Source: Candidula unifasciata
Lineage: Eukaryota; Mollusca; Gastropoda; Stylommatophora; Geomitridae
Assembly: GCA_905116865.2 (NCBI GenBank)
Contig: CAJHNH020008546.1
Location: 67,501 to 131,500 of the forward strand
DNA length: 64,000 nucleotides
Direction: 5' to 3'
Positions 21,391 to 33,488 of this stretch are shown piece after piece. The position numbers and the translations under genes were made by a program. Every line of letters begins with the position of its first letter. Within the stretch, counting starts at the first letter, position 1. Under the pieces are notes generated by a model that saw only the letters and a program-made list of their open reading frames with translations, was not told where the DNA came from and did no database searches.

Positions 21391-21469
21391 GTCAAGGTAA
21401 CTGTCCGGGAAAAAAGGTCCCTCACTTCAAACTGTTCTGTAAATAAAAGACTTAAAATGTTGAATGTAG

Positions 21470-21805
21470 ATTTAAGAATTGACATCCCAGCACTCGGGAC
21501 ACTCCCATAAGCACTCCGTCCCCATCTTCAGCAGCAGGCGAAAAGTTAAAATTCCGATAGTACCAGTAACAGTCTGATTGTATATCAGTCTCGCCCCTCC
21601 CCTGAGTGTCGAGCGTCGGCCAGATCCCCTTGTCACTCCTCGCAGTGCCATTCTTCTCAGACCGTAATATTCCTCGGCACTGTTCATTTGCTCGCAAAAG
21701 GCCCTCACAACATCCAGCTTGTCATATATCAGTTCACCACCAAATGGCGCAGAACCGGTCAGTCTATCCGCCTGCTCATTTCCTAACACACCAAATAAAA
21801 GACAT
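21470..21805 (-). mobile_element. LINE-H copy
   Basis: The minus strand reads GNEQADRLTGSAPFGGELIY, then LRRMALRGVTRGSGR, then RLIYNQTVTGTIGILTFRL and WECPECWDVNS at a stop. This is the end of the RNase H domain plus the LINE-H tail, with one frame change. It is 5'-truncated. Confidence 0.82.
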
Positions 21806-22185
21806 TAAAAAATAAATGTTTCGGACAGTCGACTATAAATTAATAAATGGGTCTCAGTTGATACGGAAGGCGTGTCTGGGACAGAACTGTGCCAGTAACT
21901 ATTGGGAAATGATATATAACACATATGTGAAACAGACTTACACGAGTAGCTATTTAAAGAAGTTTACAGTACGTGCATGAGCCAAAATTATTCTAGTAAT
22001 AATTCAGAATAAAAAGTCATATATCACTTGACTGGGCACAGTAATATCAATAACTAACACAAAAAAAGGGTGTATAACACGTATCTAGAATAGTTTTACT
22101 AAAAGCTGTCTAGAACAGATATATAATAAATACCTGGCACAGAGTACTAGCATTCAGAAAAGGTGCAAAAGTCGCTATCCCAATA
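21806..22185. other. No gene seen
   Basis: AT-rich DNA with no recognised element. Confidence 0.45.
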
Positions 22186-22189
22186 ATTC

Positions 22190-22370
22190 AGGATGCAGTT
22201 GTTGGCTGTTTTTAAGCCCCACCCTTGCTCTGGTCGGGGGCCCTAATATAACCTAACAGGGGAAGGGGTTTTCTGGGTCCTGTCCCCTGGTGATCTTCAT
22301 CCCAATGGTGACTCTTGTGTCACCGGGTGTTTATCCCTGAATGTAATGACCTGATGGGGTTGAACGTCAG
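22190..22370 (-). repeat. Repeat D copy 4
   Basis: An inverted copy from TTTTTAAGCCCCACCC to GAACGTCAGTCAGTC. Its tetranucleotide end is continuous with the 30-bp minisatellite that starts at 22371. Confidence 0.78.
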
Positions 22371-23322
22371 TCAGTCCGAAATCGTACATAGCACTGTCAA
22401 TCGGTCACAAATGGTACATAACACTGTCAATCGCTCAGAAATGGTACATAAAACTGTCAATCGCTCAGAAATGGTACATAAAACTGTCAATCGCTCAGAA
22501 ATGGTACATAAAACTGTCAATCGCTCAGAAATGGTACATAACACTGTCAATCGCTCAGAAATGGTACATAAAACTGTCAATCGCTCAGAAATGGTACATA
22601 AAACTGTCAATCGCTCAGAAATGGTACATAAAACTGTCAATCGCTCAGAAATGGTACATAAAACTGTCAATCGCTTAGAAATGGTACATAACACTGTCAA
22701 TCGTTCAGAAATGGTACATAAAACTGTCAATCGCTCAGAAATGGTACATAAAACTGTCAATCGCTCAGAAATGGTAAATAACACTGTCAATCGCTCAGAA
22801 ATGGTACATAACACTGTCAGTCTGTCAGAAATAGTACATAAAACTGTCAATCGCTCAGAAATGGTACATAACACTGTCAATCGCTCAGAAATGGTACATA
22901 AAACTGTCAATCGTTCAGAAATGGTACATAAAACTGTCAATCGCTCAGAAATGGTACATAAAACTGTCAATCGCTCAGAAATGGTAAATAACACTGTCAA
23001 TCGCTCAGAAATGGTACATAAAACTGTCAATCGCTCAGAAATGGTACATAAAACTGTCAATCTGTCAGAAATGGTAAATAACACTGTCAATCGCTCAGAA
23101 ATGGTACATAAAATGTCAGTCTGTCAGAAATGGTACATAACACTGTCAATCGCTCAGAAATGGTACATAAAACTGTCAATCGCTTAGAAATGGTACATAA
23201 AACTGTCAATCGCTCAGAAATGGTACATAACACTGCCAATCGCTCAGAAATAGTACATAACACTGCCAATCGCTCAGAAATAGTACATAACACTGTCAAT
23301 CGCTCAGAAATGGTACATAACA
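22371..23322. repeat. 30-bp minisatellite, about 32 copies
   Basis: The unit is GAAATGGTACATAAAACTGT plus CAATCGCTCA with few variants. Because 30 is divisible by three and no stop occurs in some frames, both strands carry long repeat-coded open frames (NRSEMVHKTV on the plus strand). A one-base loss near 23112 switches the frame. There is no signal peptide or non-repeat coding context, so it is not called a gene. Confidence 0.95.
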
Positions 23323-23451
23323 CTTTTTTAGGACGAAGTAACACTATTAACTATTCAAAAAGGGGCGATAATTCTTCTCTGGGACAGAATATTGCCATTA
23401 ACTGCAGTGAAACTTCGTTTAACCGTCAGTTTCTGTTTTCCGTCATTCTTA

Positions 23452-23470
23452 AGGGGGGGGGGGGGGGGGG
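23452..23470. repeat. Poly-G run
   Basis: Nineteen consecutive G residues. Confidence 0.9.
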
Positions 23471-23720
23471 ATGTGACTATAAAATATCAATCTTTAAACA
23501 AAAACCTACAACTATACACTTAGAAGCAGAAACAAAGCTATGAAAGTGCAAAGACTGATTTGAAATGCAAGAGGAGCCAACTGCAATACAGATCCTATTT
23601 CCGCGTGAGTCACGGAACATCGTGGGGTAGAAATACATTACCTTGAAAGAAGCAGAAAGGAATGCCATTTTTTTTTTTTTTAATAACGTAGGTTTGTAGT
23701 ATTAAAAGACATTTCTGTAC

Positions 23721-24062
23721 ATGGCTACTCTCACACTCAAGTTTCTATTAATCGTTTTGGGGGAGGAAAAGCCCTTGCGGCTTCCCCAGTGGGTTCGTTC
23801 CACGGCTGTGTCCTACTGTTCACGAATGCAATTTTTAAAGAGATCCCTGGGGATCGTCGTCGGAATCACAGAGTTCGTGCTCTGCGCGGCGATCTCATCA
23901 GGAGCTAGCCGTTCTGCGGAGAAAGACCAAGAATTATGGGATAAAACCCGGTGCAATGAAGTTGATCCTCTCGACTTTACCCTTTTAACCTCTAATCATA
24001 TAAGGTATATGGAGGTTGTACGGGGTATCGCAGATTCGCCCAGTTGCATTGTCACCAGGTAA
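23721..24062 (+). other. Unassigned open frame of 113 codons
   Basis: The frame reads MATLTLKFLLIVLGEE, with mixed composition that includes SLGIVVGITEFVLCA as a hydrophobic stretch. It does not overlap a known repeat. I do not recognise it. It lies antisense inside the cadherin intron and follows a T-run. It could be a retroposed gene fragment or chance. Confidence 0.2.
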
Positions 24063-24182
24063 TGTCAGAATGATAAAACCTTCAGGTAGCGACCTAGATT
24101 AAAAAACAAAAGGAAGATGGATGCATATAACTAACTAATTGTTACTACATCACTTAAAATAAATTATTATGCAGTGCCTCAC

Positions 24183-24312
24183 CTAAAATAACTTGATAGG
24201 AGACTTTTCCCCCTAGACCGGTGTCTTTATCTGTACAAGACAGTGTTGCGAAGCTTGTATATGCCGCGACGTTCTCATCCAATGTCCCATAGACCAGGTT
24301 CTGCTTGCAAGA
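24183..24312 (-). CDS. Cadherin gene, exon c (first half of the next EC repeat)
   Basis: The exon is 130 nt and had no open frame long enough to stand out, so it was found by motif. The protein includes LDEN (xEx site), CTDKD and the strand motif GGKVSYQV. The donor is TTTTAG|GTGAGG and the exon ends in phase 1. Three acceptors are possible in the same frame (after CTTAG, GCAAG or GCAG). The first is preferred because it leaves 12 residues between the linker Pro and the Glu-Asn, as in the other three repeats. It starts in phase 0, matching exon b. Two Cys are present (SC and LSC). Confidence 0.83.
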
Positions 24313-24419
24313 CTAAGTTATTAGGTATAAAAACAAAAATACGTTAGCTGAATATCCTTTACGGCAGAAATTTCCCAACATCACAACATAATTTGGCAAT
24401 CTTTCGAATAACGGTTCCA

Positions 24420-24910
24420 TACGAACTACGCAGACAGTTAACCCAAACAGAGCCTCACAACACAGATAGTTATCCCAAACAGAGCCTCACACATATGTGA
24501 AAGTCGCATTTTTGTTGCGGCGATTCAAGCGTGTCAAAAGTAGTATTAACTGCGCACGACATTTTCACGGAACGCAACGGATTCTTTTACGGCGATTAGA
24601 TGGCGGCAAAACAAGGATTAACTGCATACGAAAAAAATTACCGACACGCTGACAATACTCCCGACAGCGCTACGCTACGGCAGGGCCTGAGTTTTATGTA
24701 AGTTGCCGATCGCTTTTCGCCGACTATAGTGTCACCTCCGAGAGTATCCCCCGCGCTGCGGCGCGGAGGGGGCTAAATTAGATGGCTGGGACTCACGACC
24801 AGCAGCTACCGCAGCTCCTGCAGCTTCCTCCAAAGTATTTGCTCTCGGATGTCGCACTATAGTAGCAGGACAACACTCAGTACCTACTTTTTTTCCGTCG
24901 GAACTTTGGC
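24420..24910. mobile_element. Degenerate DNA-transposon-like segment related to 58985-59325
   Basis: CTAAATTAGATGGCTGGGAC, TCACGACCAGCAGCTACCGC and CTGCAGCTTCCT match the core of the element at 58985-59325. A GC-rich hairpin CCGCGCTGCGGCGCGG precedes it in the same place. The ends are not defined here. Confidence 0.5.
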
Positions 24911-25028
24911 GCGTAGCCTGCAGTCGATTCGAACAGCAGATGCTGGAGTTATGAAATAACGCTCATAATCTCTAAATAATTCTCATAACCTCAGGTTGAT
25001 ATATTTATATAATAGAGGTAAGCTCGTC

Positions 25029-25154
25029 TTCTTCTTCTTCTTCTTCGCGTTCACTGGCTGTAAATTCCGGCAGAAAGTTCCGGTTAGGTGTCCATGTCTG
25101 CACTTTAATCTTCTTGTTCCAGAACCCGAGTGTTATGTACATATCCGTTTAACA
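25029..25154 (-). mobile_element. Repeat F, left part, split by a hAT MITE
   Basis: A (CTT)n run followed by GGCTGTAAATTCCGGCAGAA and TTCTTGTTCCAGAACCCGAG matches copies at 52300, 61130 and, inverted, 37020. It continues at 25364 after the MITE. The strand is assigned from the (CTT)n run, taken as a LINE-like 3' tail read in reverse. Confidence 0.6.
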
Positions 25155-25363
25155 CAGCGGTTTTCAACCTGTGGGTAACGACTCCTTTTTGGGGTCAAAC
25201 GACTCTTTTACACGAAGTCGCCTAAGACCGCATAAGTCCATCGGGAAACACATATTCATTGAAGTTATGAAGCAACAACGAAAATTATTGTATGGCTGAT
25301 AGTTGCCACAACATGAGGAACTGTATTAAAGAGTTCCAGCATTAGAACTATTGACAGCCACTT
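25155..25363. mobile_element. hAT-type MITE with 8-bp target duplication
   Basis: It opens CAGCGGTTTTCAACCTGTGG and contains CGCCTAAGACCGCATAAG, TGAAGCAACAACGAAAATTA and CCACAACATGAGGAACTGTA. It closes with an inverted degenerate terminus. GTTTAACA precedes and GTTTAGCA follows (7 of 8 identical), the size expected for hAT. The internal text closely resembles a non-autonomous hAT family I know from vertebrate genomes. Confidence 0.8.
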
Positions 25364-25580
25364 GTTTAGCAGATCTGGCAAAACTGTATGCAAGTTGTTG
25401 GTTCCTTGCCTCTCAGGCATATGCACTCCGACTTCGAAGGAATCTCCTAGTTAGTCGACTCTTACGACATGCTTGTTGGGAAGACAGTGGGCTATTCTTC
25501 TTTTTCTCCTAATAGGGCCCTGGAATCCATACGGACAGAGGTGAGCTCCAGCCACAGTATTACGTTATCCTGTTATCATT
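25364..25580 (-). mobile_element. Repeat F, right part
   Basis: TTGTTGGTTCCTTGC, TTAGTCGACTCTTACGACAT and GGGCCCTGGAATCCATACGG parallel 61250-61370. This confirms that the MITE landed inside an older repeat. Confidence 0.55.
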
Positions 25581-25869
25581 GTAACAGCGCTGAAGGGTAC
25601 TTTGGCGCACTATGAAAACGTAGCAGAGTCGGCGGGCCTATGCGGCAGGGCCATTCAATTAGGCTCGAACATTAAAAAGAGCAATAATACTATACAAATG
25701 GCAGCGATCCGCGAGCCATTTGCTAGACCTCTTTGCGGACCAAATTGTTTCCGCGGACCGCCAATTGAACAACACACAGTGTAATTGCCCTTTGGGTTTA
25801 AAACGTGTTACCACACCAGTGCATAGTCTGTTTCTCAGTATTTTTAGCACAAAATGTTTGTTTCCTTTC

Positions 25870-26015
25870 GTCATTATCATCAGCATCATCAAGTAGCAGG
25901 TTCTTTGCAGAACGTCACTGTCACCACGGTCTGCTTGAAAGAAACACGGTCTCCTGCCAGCTCTCCCGCCTCGTGTATGGTCTACCGTGTAAGACGTCGG
26001 GCAAGATATCGTGGC
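25870..26015 (-). mobile_element. LINE-R2 3' fragment
   Basis: CATCATCAAGTAGCAGGTTC, then TTGCAGAACGTCACTGTCAC, then CTGCCAGCTCTCCCGCCTCG matches the last 120 bp of the 8435 and 47364 copies in reverse. Confidence 0.75.
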
Positions 26016-26239
26016 GAGACGAACAGGGACACAAACCTGTTGTCTTGTAGGTAGATATGGTTTTCAGTCCTTTTTTGTGTGTGTGTGTGTTCACCGGCTG
26101 TGGAAAGTCCTGGTTTTTCGTCAGTTTAGTCTTTAGCTTTGTGCTTGTGCCTCAGTTGTGCGTGTAAATTCTTTTTACTGGCTTTTTTGTGTGTATGCAG
26201 TTGGTTGTTCCTTGCCGTTCGGGCAAAAGGTAAGAAAAA

Positions 26240-26450
26240 GCCTTCTTCTTCTTAAGCATTCCGAGCCCTTGAGGTTAATTGCTGCAGATATCACCCGCCT
26301 CCATTTATCTCTCTGGCTGACCTTCTCTTTCCAGTTGGTGACACTAAGTGTTTGCAGGTCTGTCTGGATATTATCTCTCCATCGTCTTCTTGGTCTCCCC
26401 TGTGGTTTACCACCATTTATCTCCCAAAATTCTTTTAGGATGCATTAGGC
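26240..26450 (-). mobile_element. LINE-R5 3' fragment
   Basis: The minus strand reads RRRWRDNIQTDLQTLSV, then NWKEKASQR, then ISAAINLKGSE and a stop followed by (AAG)n. It is the same end that flanks the nested LINE at 62520-63735. Confidence 0.7.
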
Positions 26451-26639
26451 AGTCAGGTCCCCACAAAAAAAAAAAAAATGTACAGCCCAAGTCGATGAAG
26501 AAGAAAAATTGGGGAATCTTTTGTTCTGTAAGAAGTAAGTTTGCAGTAAAATTCCTTGCCGAGAGAACTGGTGTGTTTATTTTTTTTTTTTACAAGAAAC
26601 AGAGGGATATATGTAGCACATACCTTTAGAAAACCCTTT

Positions 26640-26935
26640 AAAAACATTTGAAGCAATGTTTTTTTTTAAACGTAAAAGTAAGACAAAAGTAAAGAAAATA
26701 AAGAAAGCAGCATTGAGTTATATTAACCATTTGGTCCTAGCTCCCATATCTCTGTATAGAAATTAGCTTTTGGTGGGCGAAAATGTCAGTATCTTGGCTT
26801 TTAAAGTTAGTTGCATATCCTTTACAGGACGTTGCAGAACCAACCCCAGCATTGTTTGGCTGTTGTGGCTTTTCTAGTCAAATTTACATTCAGTAGTTTG
26901 CCATTGCTAACTGAACGGTAGGCTCTAGGTAAATC
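26640..26935. other. No gene seen
   Basis: AT-rich DNA with T and A runs. Confidence 0.4.
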
Positions 26936-26939
26936 TATC

Positions 26940-27030
26940 AAAGCCAACGCAAGACGCAAAGCCTGCAAGCACCTGACACCCGGCATTACGAAGCGCGTTC
27001 GTAACGCCTAAGCCACAGACGCCAACCTCT
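26940..27030 (-). mobile_element. SINE-1 copy
   Basis: Reads GGCTTAGGCGTTACGAACGC and CGTAATGCCGGGTGTCAGGT on the minus strand, the SINE-1 head. The B box is degenerate. Confidence 0.6.
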
Positions 27031-27298
27031 TTGCTTTACTCCTTATAATATTTTCCTGAAGTCCAGTTTAGGTTCGGTCAAACTAGAAGAAGTTTTTAAA
27101 AATATTTTTCAATGGGGTTTCTGACACATCCACAGCCCTAACAAGACTAACTAAGGCTCTAACACATCTCCGTAACCAGTGATACCATTGACATAAAATG
27201 AGACACACATTCAAGGGTACTGATCGGTACGTATAGAAGTTAATGGAAATATATAGTCATAAAGTGAAAGTTAGTTATCCTGTGCACATCTTTTAGGG

Positions 27299-27420
27299 CA
27301 GCGGTTCTCAACCGGGGCTCTGATGAGCCCTTAGGACTCTACGTGCACTTCCAATGGGCATCGCCACCCGTGCAAGAAAATTAACATACATTTATTAAAA
27401 TTAGAGATTAAGAACCAGAA
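27299..27420 (+). mobile_element. hAT-like left terminus
   Basis: CAGCGGTTCTCAACCGGGGC is a typical hAT terminus. An inverted CAGCGGTTCCTAAC terminus lies at 33043-33056, so the two could bound one 5.76-kb element. No convincing 8-bp duplication was seen. Confidence 0.5.
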
Positions 27421-27607
27421 ACACAACAACCCAGTGGAATCTGCTGCTACTAGCTCCACAATTGTTGACAGACAACAAGACTAAGCGGGCCTGCCATTCG
27501 CTCAATGTCACGTGCCCTTCCCGGACCTGCCTGGACACGAACGTCCTAGTGAATTTCGTTTTTGCACCCGCTCATTGGAATAGTTTTGACAATTCCTAGG
27601 CAGGTAA

Positions 27608-27745
27608 TTAATTTGTACGAGGTGCCACCACGCGGATGAGGATCAATCGGCCGAGGAGAGGTCCTGGAAACCTTGTTCAACCGTTAGGCCATATTTAAGG
27701 CCCGGCTATATTTAGGGCCCCCGGAAAAAGCCAGGATGGGGCTTC
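27608..27745 (+). repeat. Repeat D copy 5, truncated
   Basis: Starts inside the family at GTGCCACCACGCGGATGAGG and runs to GGGGCTTCCAAATA. It lacks the tetranucleotide end. Confidence 0.75.
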
Positions 27746-28084
27746 CAAATATTGCATGCTACATAATATTATCGAGAATTCCTGGAATCCGCTCGAGGTA
27801 CATAGAGGATGAACGGACGGTATACAACACTAAACGTATAATTGATTTAGTACTTACACTTGGATTTCTTGAAGATTTTCCCACGAATTTTCTGTGTATT
27901 AATGTCTTTGTCACTATTTAGTTGTGGTGCATTATTCATTATTGTATTAGATAGTTGTGTTTTAATTTTACGAGTATTATTAAACAATACATTACTGATT
28001 TAATCAGTTATTATTGGTTTTCAAGTAGGTAAGTGTTATTAACTCTCGACTTTATCAAACTGACGGTTTAAACAAGCTGGCAGT

Positions 28085-29413
<1,329 letters not shown>

Positions 29414-29620
29414 TGTCTTCTTTACTTTTACCGGGTTGCAGCCCAGTGTCGTGGTTTAAAATATTTGTTTTGTGCCTCTCGCGTGATTTGAGTGACAGTT
29501 TTCTGGATCTTCTGGCCGTATTTAGCTACTCCATCTATCAATTTTTTTCCTGGGTCTTCCTCTGGCCTTTCTTCCTGATGTTCTACTGTAAAAGGCCTTA
29601 TAGACAATCTGATCCTGTTG
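29414..29620 (-). mobile_element. LINE-R6 3' fragment
   Basis: The segment with TTGCAGCCCAGTGTCGTGG, GTGCCTCTCGCGTGATTTG and GGGTCTTCCTCTGGCCTTTC matches 11100-11330. On the minus strand it reads [19 protein letters not shown]. Its 3' end faces the TCTA array. Confidence 0.6.
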
Positions 29621-30019
29621 GTAGTTAACATTTCTAAATATAGAAATATAGTTTATATTTCTAAAAAACGTCAAAGCTAGCCCCCCCCCCCCCTTCCCCT
29701 TTCATATCACAGCTAATACCATCACACGACAACGGCGGAACCAATTTCAGTTAAAATCGGTATATAACAGGCCTTGACCACCGGTTAGTTTATAAGCTAC
29801 AAGGCGTTCATGTGTTGTTATTGTTGTAATTTTTTTTTTTATTATGGCGACGCTTGTAATTGATGAAATCTAGGTGTGCAAACTAGTTAGTATAGTTGGC
29901 TGACAGTTTTAGAAAACTAAATAAAATGAGTCCATAAACATTGCCACAGTTGTTGATAAAAACATCAAGATGTCTTCTTTAAAAAAAAAAGCAGTGTACT
30001 GATTGGAGTACGGTAGGCA

Positions 30020-30245
30020 GGTAGGTAGTTGTACCCTACCAGAACATCACACAAGCGATAAACACTAGGTGACACAAAGTGCCGCCATGCAGATAAGGAT
30101 CACTACCCCTGGAGAGGTCCTAGAAACCCCTTTCAGCCGTTCAGGCCATATCTATGGCTAGGCCCTATTTATGGCCCGGCTATATACATATTTAAAAGCC
30201 AGGGTGGGGGCTACAAAATAACCACACACTAAAATTTGCATCCCA
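30020..30245 (+). repeat. Repeat D copy 6
   Basis: A copy whose tetranucleotide end is (GTAG)n rather than (TGAC)n, followed by CCAGAACATCACACAAGCG and the usual boxes. It inserted inside the hAT-rich nest. Confidence 0.8.
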
Positions 30246-30289
30246 AGAGAAGTGACGCCTTCTACTGAGACTGGAGTACGTGAAAAAAA

Positions 30290-30690
30290 AGAAGCTCTCT
30301 GTTGTTTTCCTCGTACAAAAACTTCTTGGATGAAATAAACATCAAGGCTCAAGAAGAGGGAAAAAAAATGTTTAGGCGCATCTCGAAACTTTGCAATACT
30401 TCTCTGAGCATCAATGTCCAACTGCTCAAGAGAAGGTGTTTAGTGACTTTCAATTGGTGCCGAATATGTTCAACGTGAATAACAAAACACAACAGCTCAC
30501 AGCTAACTAAAAATAGTTTAAAAGCAACAATACATCAGAATCTGGGCTGCATGTGAAGATGAATTCAAATTTTTGAATGAGAAAGCAAAACTAGTTAGTA
30601 CTGCTGAATTTCTCAGCTACATGTGTCTGTGAAGCAGGATTCTCTGCTTATCTAGCTATCAAACCAAAAACAATACATGCAAACAAAACA
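30290..30690 (+). pseudogene. hAT transposase relic (C-terminal dimerisation region)
   Basis: A short frame near 30635-30680 reads VCEAGFSAYLAIKPK, resembling the CExxFSxxxxIKTK signature at the end of hAT/ZBED-type transposases. The preceding frames (FQLVPNMFNV) fit the same region. Stops and frame changes are frequent. The call rests on this one motif and on nearby hAT termini. Confidence 0.45.
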
Positions 30691-31816
30691 CACACACACA
30701 AAACAAGGAACATAAGCGGCTTGGTGGTAGAACGATACACGTTCGCCTGCTTTTAACATCAATTGAACCTTAAATTAAAAAATAAAATGCAGAACAATGG
30801 GACCAGTGTCTATTATTAAAAGTTTATTATTCGTTATTCTATGGAACCTTATTACTGCTTTTACTGTGTAAGAAGAAACTCCACAGGGAAGCATGTACAA
30901 CAGGAGTCTACCAATCATCAGCAGAAGTGATCCCTCGTCAACAAATGTTTCGGCCCCCAAGCTCCTAGACAATTTCAGAGGGTGGGCCCACCTGAGTTCA
31001 TGAAGCTCAGGGTTGATCTGCTCCTGCTGTACGTATTACCGGATGTTATCGGACAGGAACAAGACGAAAATAGTGACTATGCAACAGGTACTGTGAGATT
31101 CGAAGTTTATTTATAGTCGCTGCTGAAGCATATTAGAGCAGTAAGCATACCAGAATGACCAAGTGGCAAGCTTACGGTCGGTTTATCGGACACAGGTTAG
31201 ACTTTTTGGCAAATATACTGTAATGTAAATGGTTTCATGTAGGGCTGTACCGAATATTAGCTTCGTATTCGCTTCGGGGCCGAATAGTGGACCTAATAAC
31301 TATTCGGTATTCGGCCGAATAGTTGTGGTCGGGTCGAATACGAATAGTGGTTACCTTACACCCATTTCTGGATTGGTGGAAAATAAACATATCAAGATTT
31401 CCCACCTTTGTTCATACTGTCAAGCGTTATCTTTGTGCGTTATCTTTGTGCACCACATACGAGCGTACTTAGAGAACGTCTGTTTAGTACAGCTGGAAAT
31501 ATCTTCAGTGAGAAAAGAAGCTGTCTTAATGCTGACATGGAAAAAGTTTTTTTTGAAAGCTAATGCCGCTTTCATGGATCAACTAAGCTGTCAGTGACAA
31601 TTTACAGGTTTAGTTACTTGTTTTAAAACTAAGAATACTTTCATTCCTAGGTATTAGTTACCACAGACTGACTGACTGAAGGATGAAAAAACATGAAATG
31701 TTTTTAAATGTTTACTATTCTGTACTACATCATGTGAAGTAAAATTTCAGCGTAGATTTGACGTTATGGATGTGTTCTTTTTTTTTTTTTTTTAGATCCA
31801 TTTTGTACACTATTCG

Positions 31817-32217
31817 AAAGTGAAAGAATGGGCCTCAGTTTGAATAGTTGGAAGACAGAAGTAATGGTGGTATCAAAGAAAAGAATTATTCCTAAATGTG
31901 TTATAAAAGTCAAAGGTTTTATTTAGGAACAAGTACAGAAATTTAAGTATCTGGGCACATGGATAACCTCAGATGGAATATGCATTACTGAAATGAGAAA
32001 CAGAATAGGACAGGCAAAAACTGCATTTTAAAAATGAAGAACATCTTATGCAATATATCTTTGTCATTGAAGGTGAGAAAAAAAAATCTTGCTTGCTACA
32101 TACATCCAGTTTTAACATATGGCTGTGAGTCCTGGACGATCGGTAGAAAGGCCTAACAATTTTTTTGAGGAGTCAGAGATGTGTTTTACAGAACAATGCT
32201 TAAAATACCTTGGACAG

Positions 32218-32307
<90 letters not shown>

Positions 32308-32310
32308 ACA

Positions 32311-32360
<50 letters not shown>

Positions 32361-32640
32361 GCGACCAAGAGGTTTTGATAGAGACGGGAGACAAAGACAA
32401 ACACTCACAGACATCAGAAGGAGACAATCATCAGTTTTCGGCCATGTTATAAGATGAGGGAAAATGGAACATCTGTGGAAGGAGGGATAGAGGAAGACAA
32501 CGAGAGAAGATTCTTAACAGTCTTGTTACATGGTATGGAGGTGTGTCAGCACACGAACTAATACATGCTGCAGAAGATAGCAGATTGTGACGAGGCATAA
32601 TCGCTCCTGCCAGTCGGCAAAGCACCTGATGATGTTGATT
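31817..32640 (+). mobile_element. LINE-R3 copy nested in the hAT element
   Basis: The frames read SWKTEVMVVSKKRIIPKC, then FKYLGTWITSDGICITEM, then [13 protein letters not shown] and, after a (CA)n insert, the DRRRQ.. and HAAEDS.. tail. It ends CTGATGATGTTGATT. A 9-bp direct repeat CACTATTCG flanks it (31808-31816 and 32641-32649). It is dead: stops, frameshifts and the microsatellite interrupt it. Confidence 0.85.
32217..32358. repeat. (CA)n microsatellite
   Basis: About 70 units with two CT variants near 32301 and 32311, lying within the LINE-R3 frame. Confidence 0.97.
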
Positions 32641-32949
32641 CACTATTCGTATTCGTATTCGGCCGAATAGTTGGTCCAGCTATTCGTATTCGGTCGAATA
32701 GTAAAAATCACTATTCGGTACAGCCCTAGTTTCATGTAATAAACTTTGGGAAAACGTTTATGTACACAAAGTGTTGACAATATTAAGTGTAATGGTAGCA
32801 GCAGAATTTTTTTGTTTTGTTCACTATTGTGATAGATTTTATATTCTTTAAATATAATTTAATGGACATTGTGCAACTGTTTGCTTATTTCTTTACTTTA
32901 AATTCCGTTACTGTCTCTCCCTATTTTTCTCGCCCCGTAACATTACATG

Positions 32950-33056
32950 CACACATCATTAACTAGTGAGACATAGGGGCAAGGTGGACGCAGGTGCTCT
33001 AGCAATTTACTGATTCTACAAAGGGCCCTAAGAGTCAAAACTGTTAGGAACCGCTG
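32950..33056 (-). mobile_element. hAT-like right terminus
   Basis: On the minus strand CAGCGGTTCCTAACAGTTTT is followed by GACTCTTAGGGCCC, a hAT-style end. It is inverted relative to 27299. Confidence 0.5.
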
Positions 33057-33488
33057 CTTTATAAGATCTTGCAAACCAGCCCAAGAATTTGCTGATTTTA
33101 TTTGGTGATTTTTGCCTTCAACAATGTGCCATTGCTTTCCAAACGTTTTACACTCAGTCATTGTTGACATCAAGACATAGCGGTCTGTTACAGACATACT
33201 ACAAAATCAACACTTTATACTGAATTACAAAAAAAAAAAAAAAAAAAACTGTTTTCGGGGCGATGGTTAGTGGTGCGAGAGTCGCACAGTGAAACAAATC
33301 AGTGCCTTAATACGTAATATCACCAAAGACAGCAATGAAAACACTGAGGGCATCGTTCATTGTGGATACGGCACACAAAACAAAAACTGAAAATTAGGAT
33401 CAGAGTTAATCACACATAAGTCACAGTTTGCTGTGTGGAGATAACAGAATACCTATTCTAATCTCAATGGGGGTACATTCTCTCTTAC

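Larger units (their letters stand above)
31240..32728. mobile_element. Non-autonomous hAT-type transposon with perfect TIRs and target duplication
   Basis: TAGGGCTGTACCGAATA opens it, and its exact 17-bp reverse complement closes it. GTTTCATG flanks it on both sides (31232-31239 and 32729-32736). An 8-bp duplication and a TAGGG terminus fit hAT. Sub-terminal blocks are full of ATTCGGCCGAAT palindromes. There is no transposase inside. A LINE (31817-32640) sits in it with its own duplication. Confidence 0.9.

Noticed and set aside
22315..23543. Long open frames of 290, 239 and 137 codons made of NRSEMVHKTV-type repeats
   Set aside because: They are translations of the 30-bp minisatellite on both strands, with no non-repeat coding sequence or start context.
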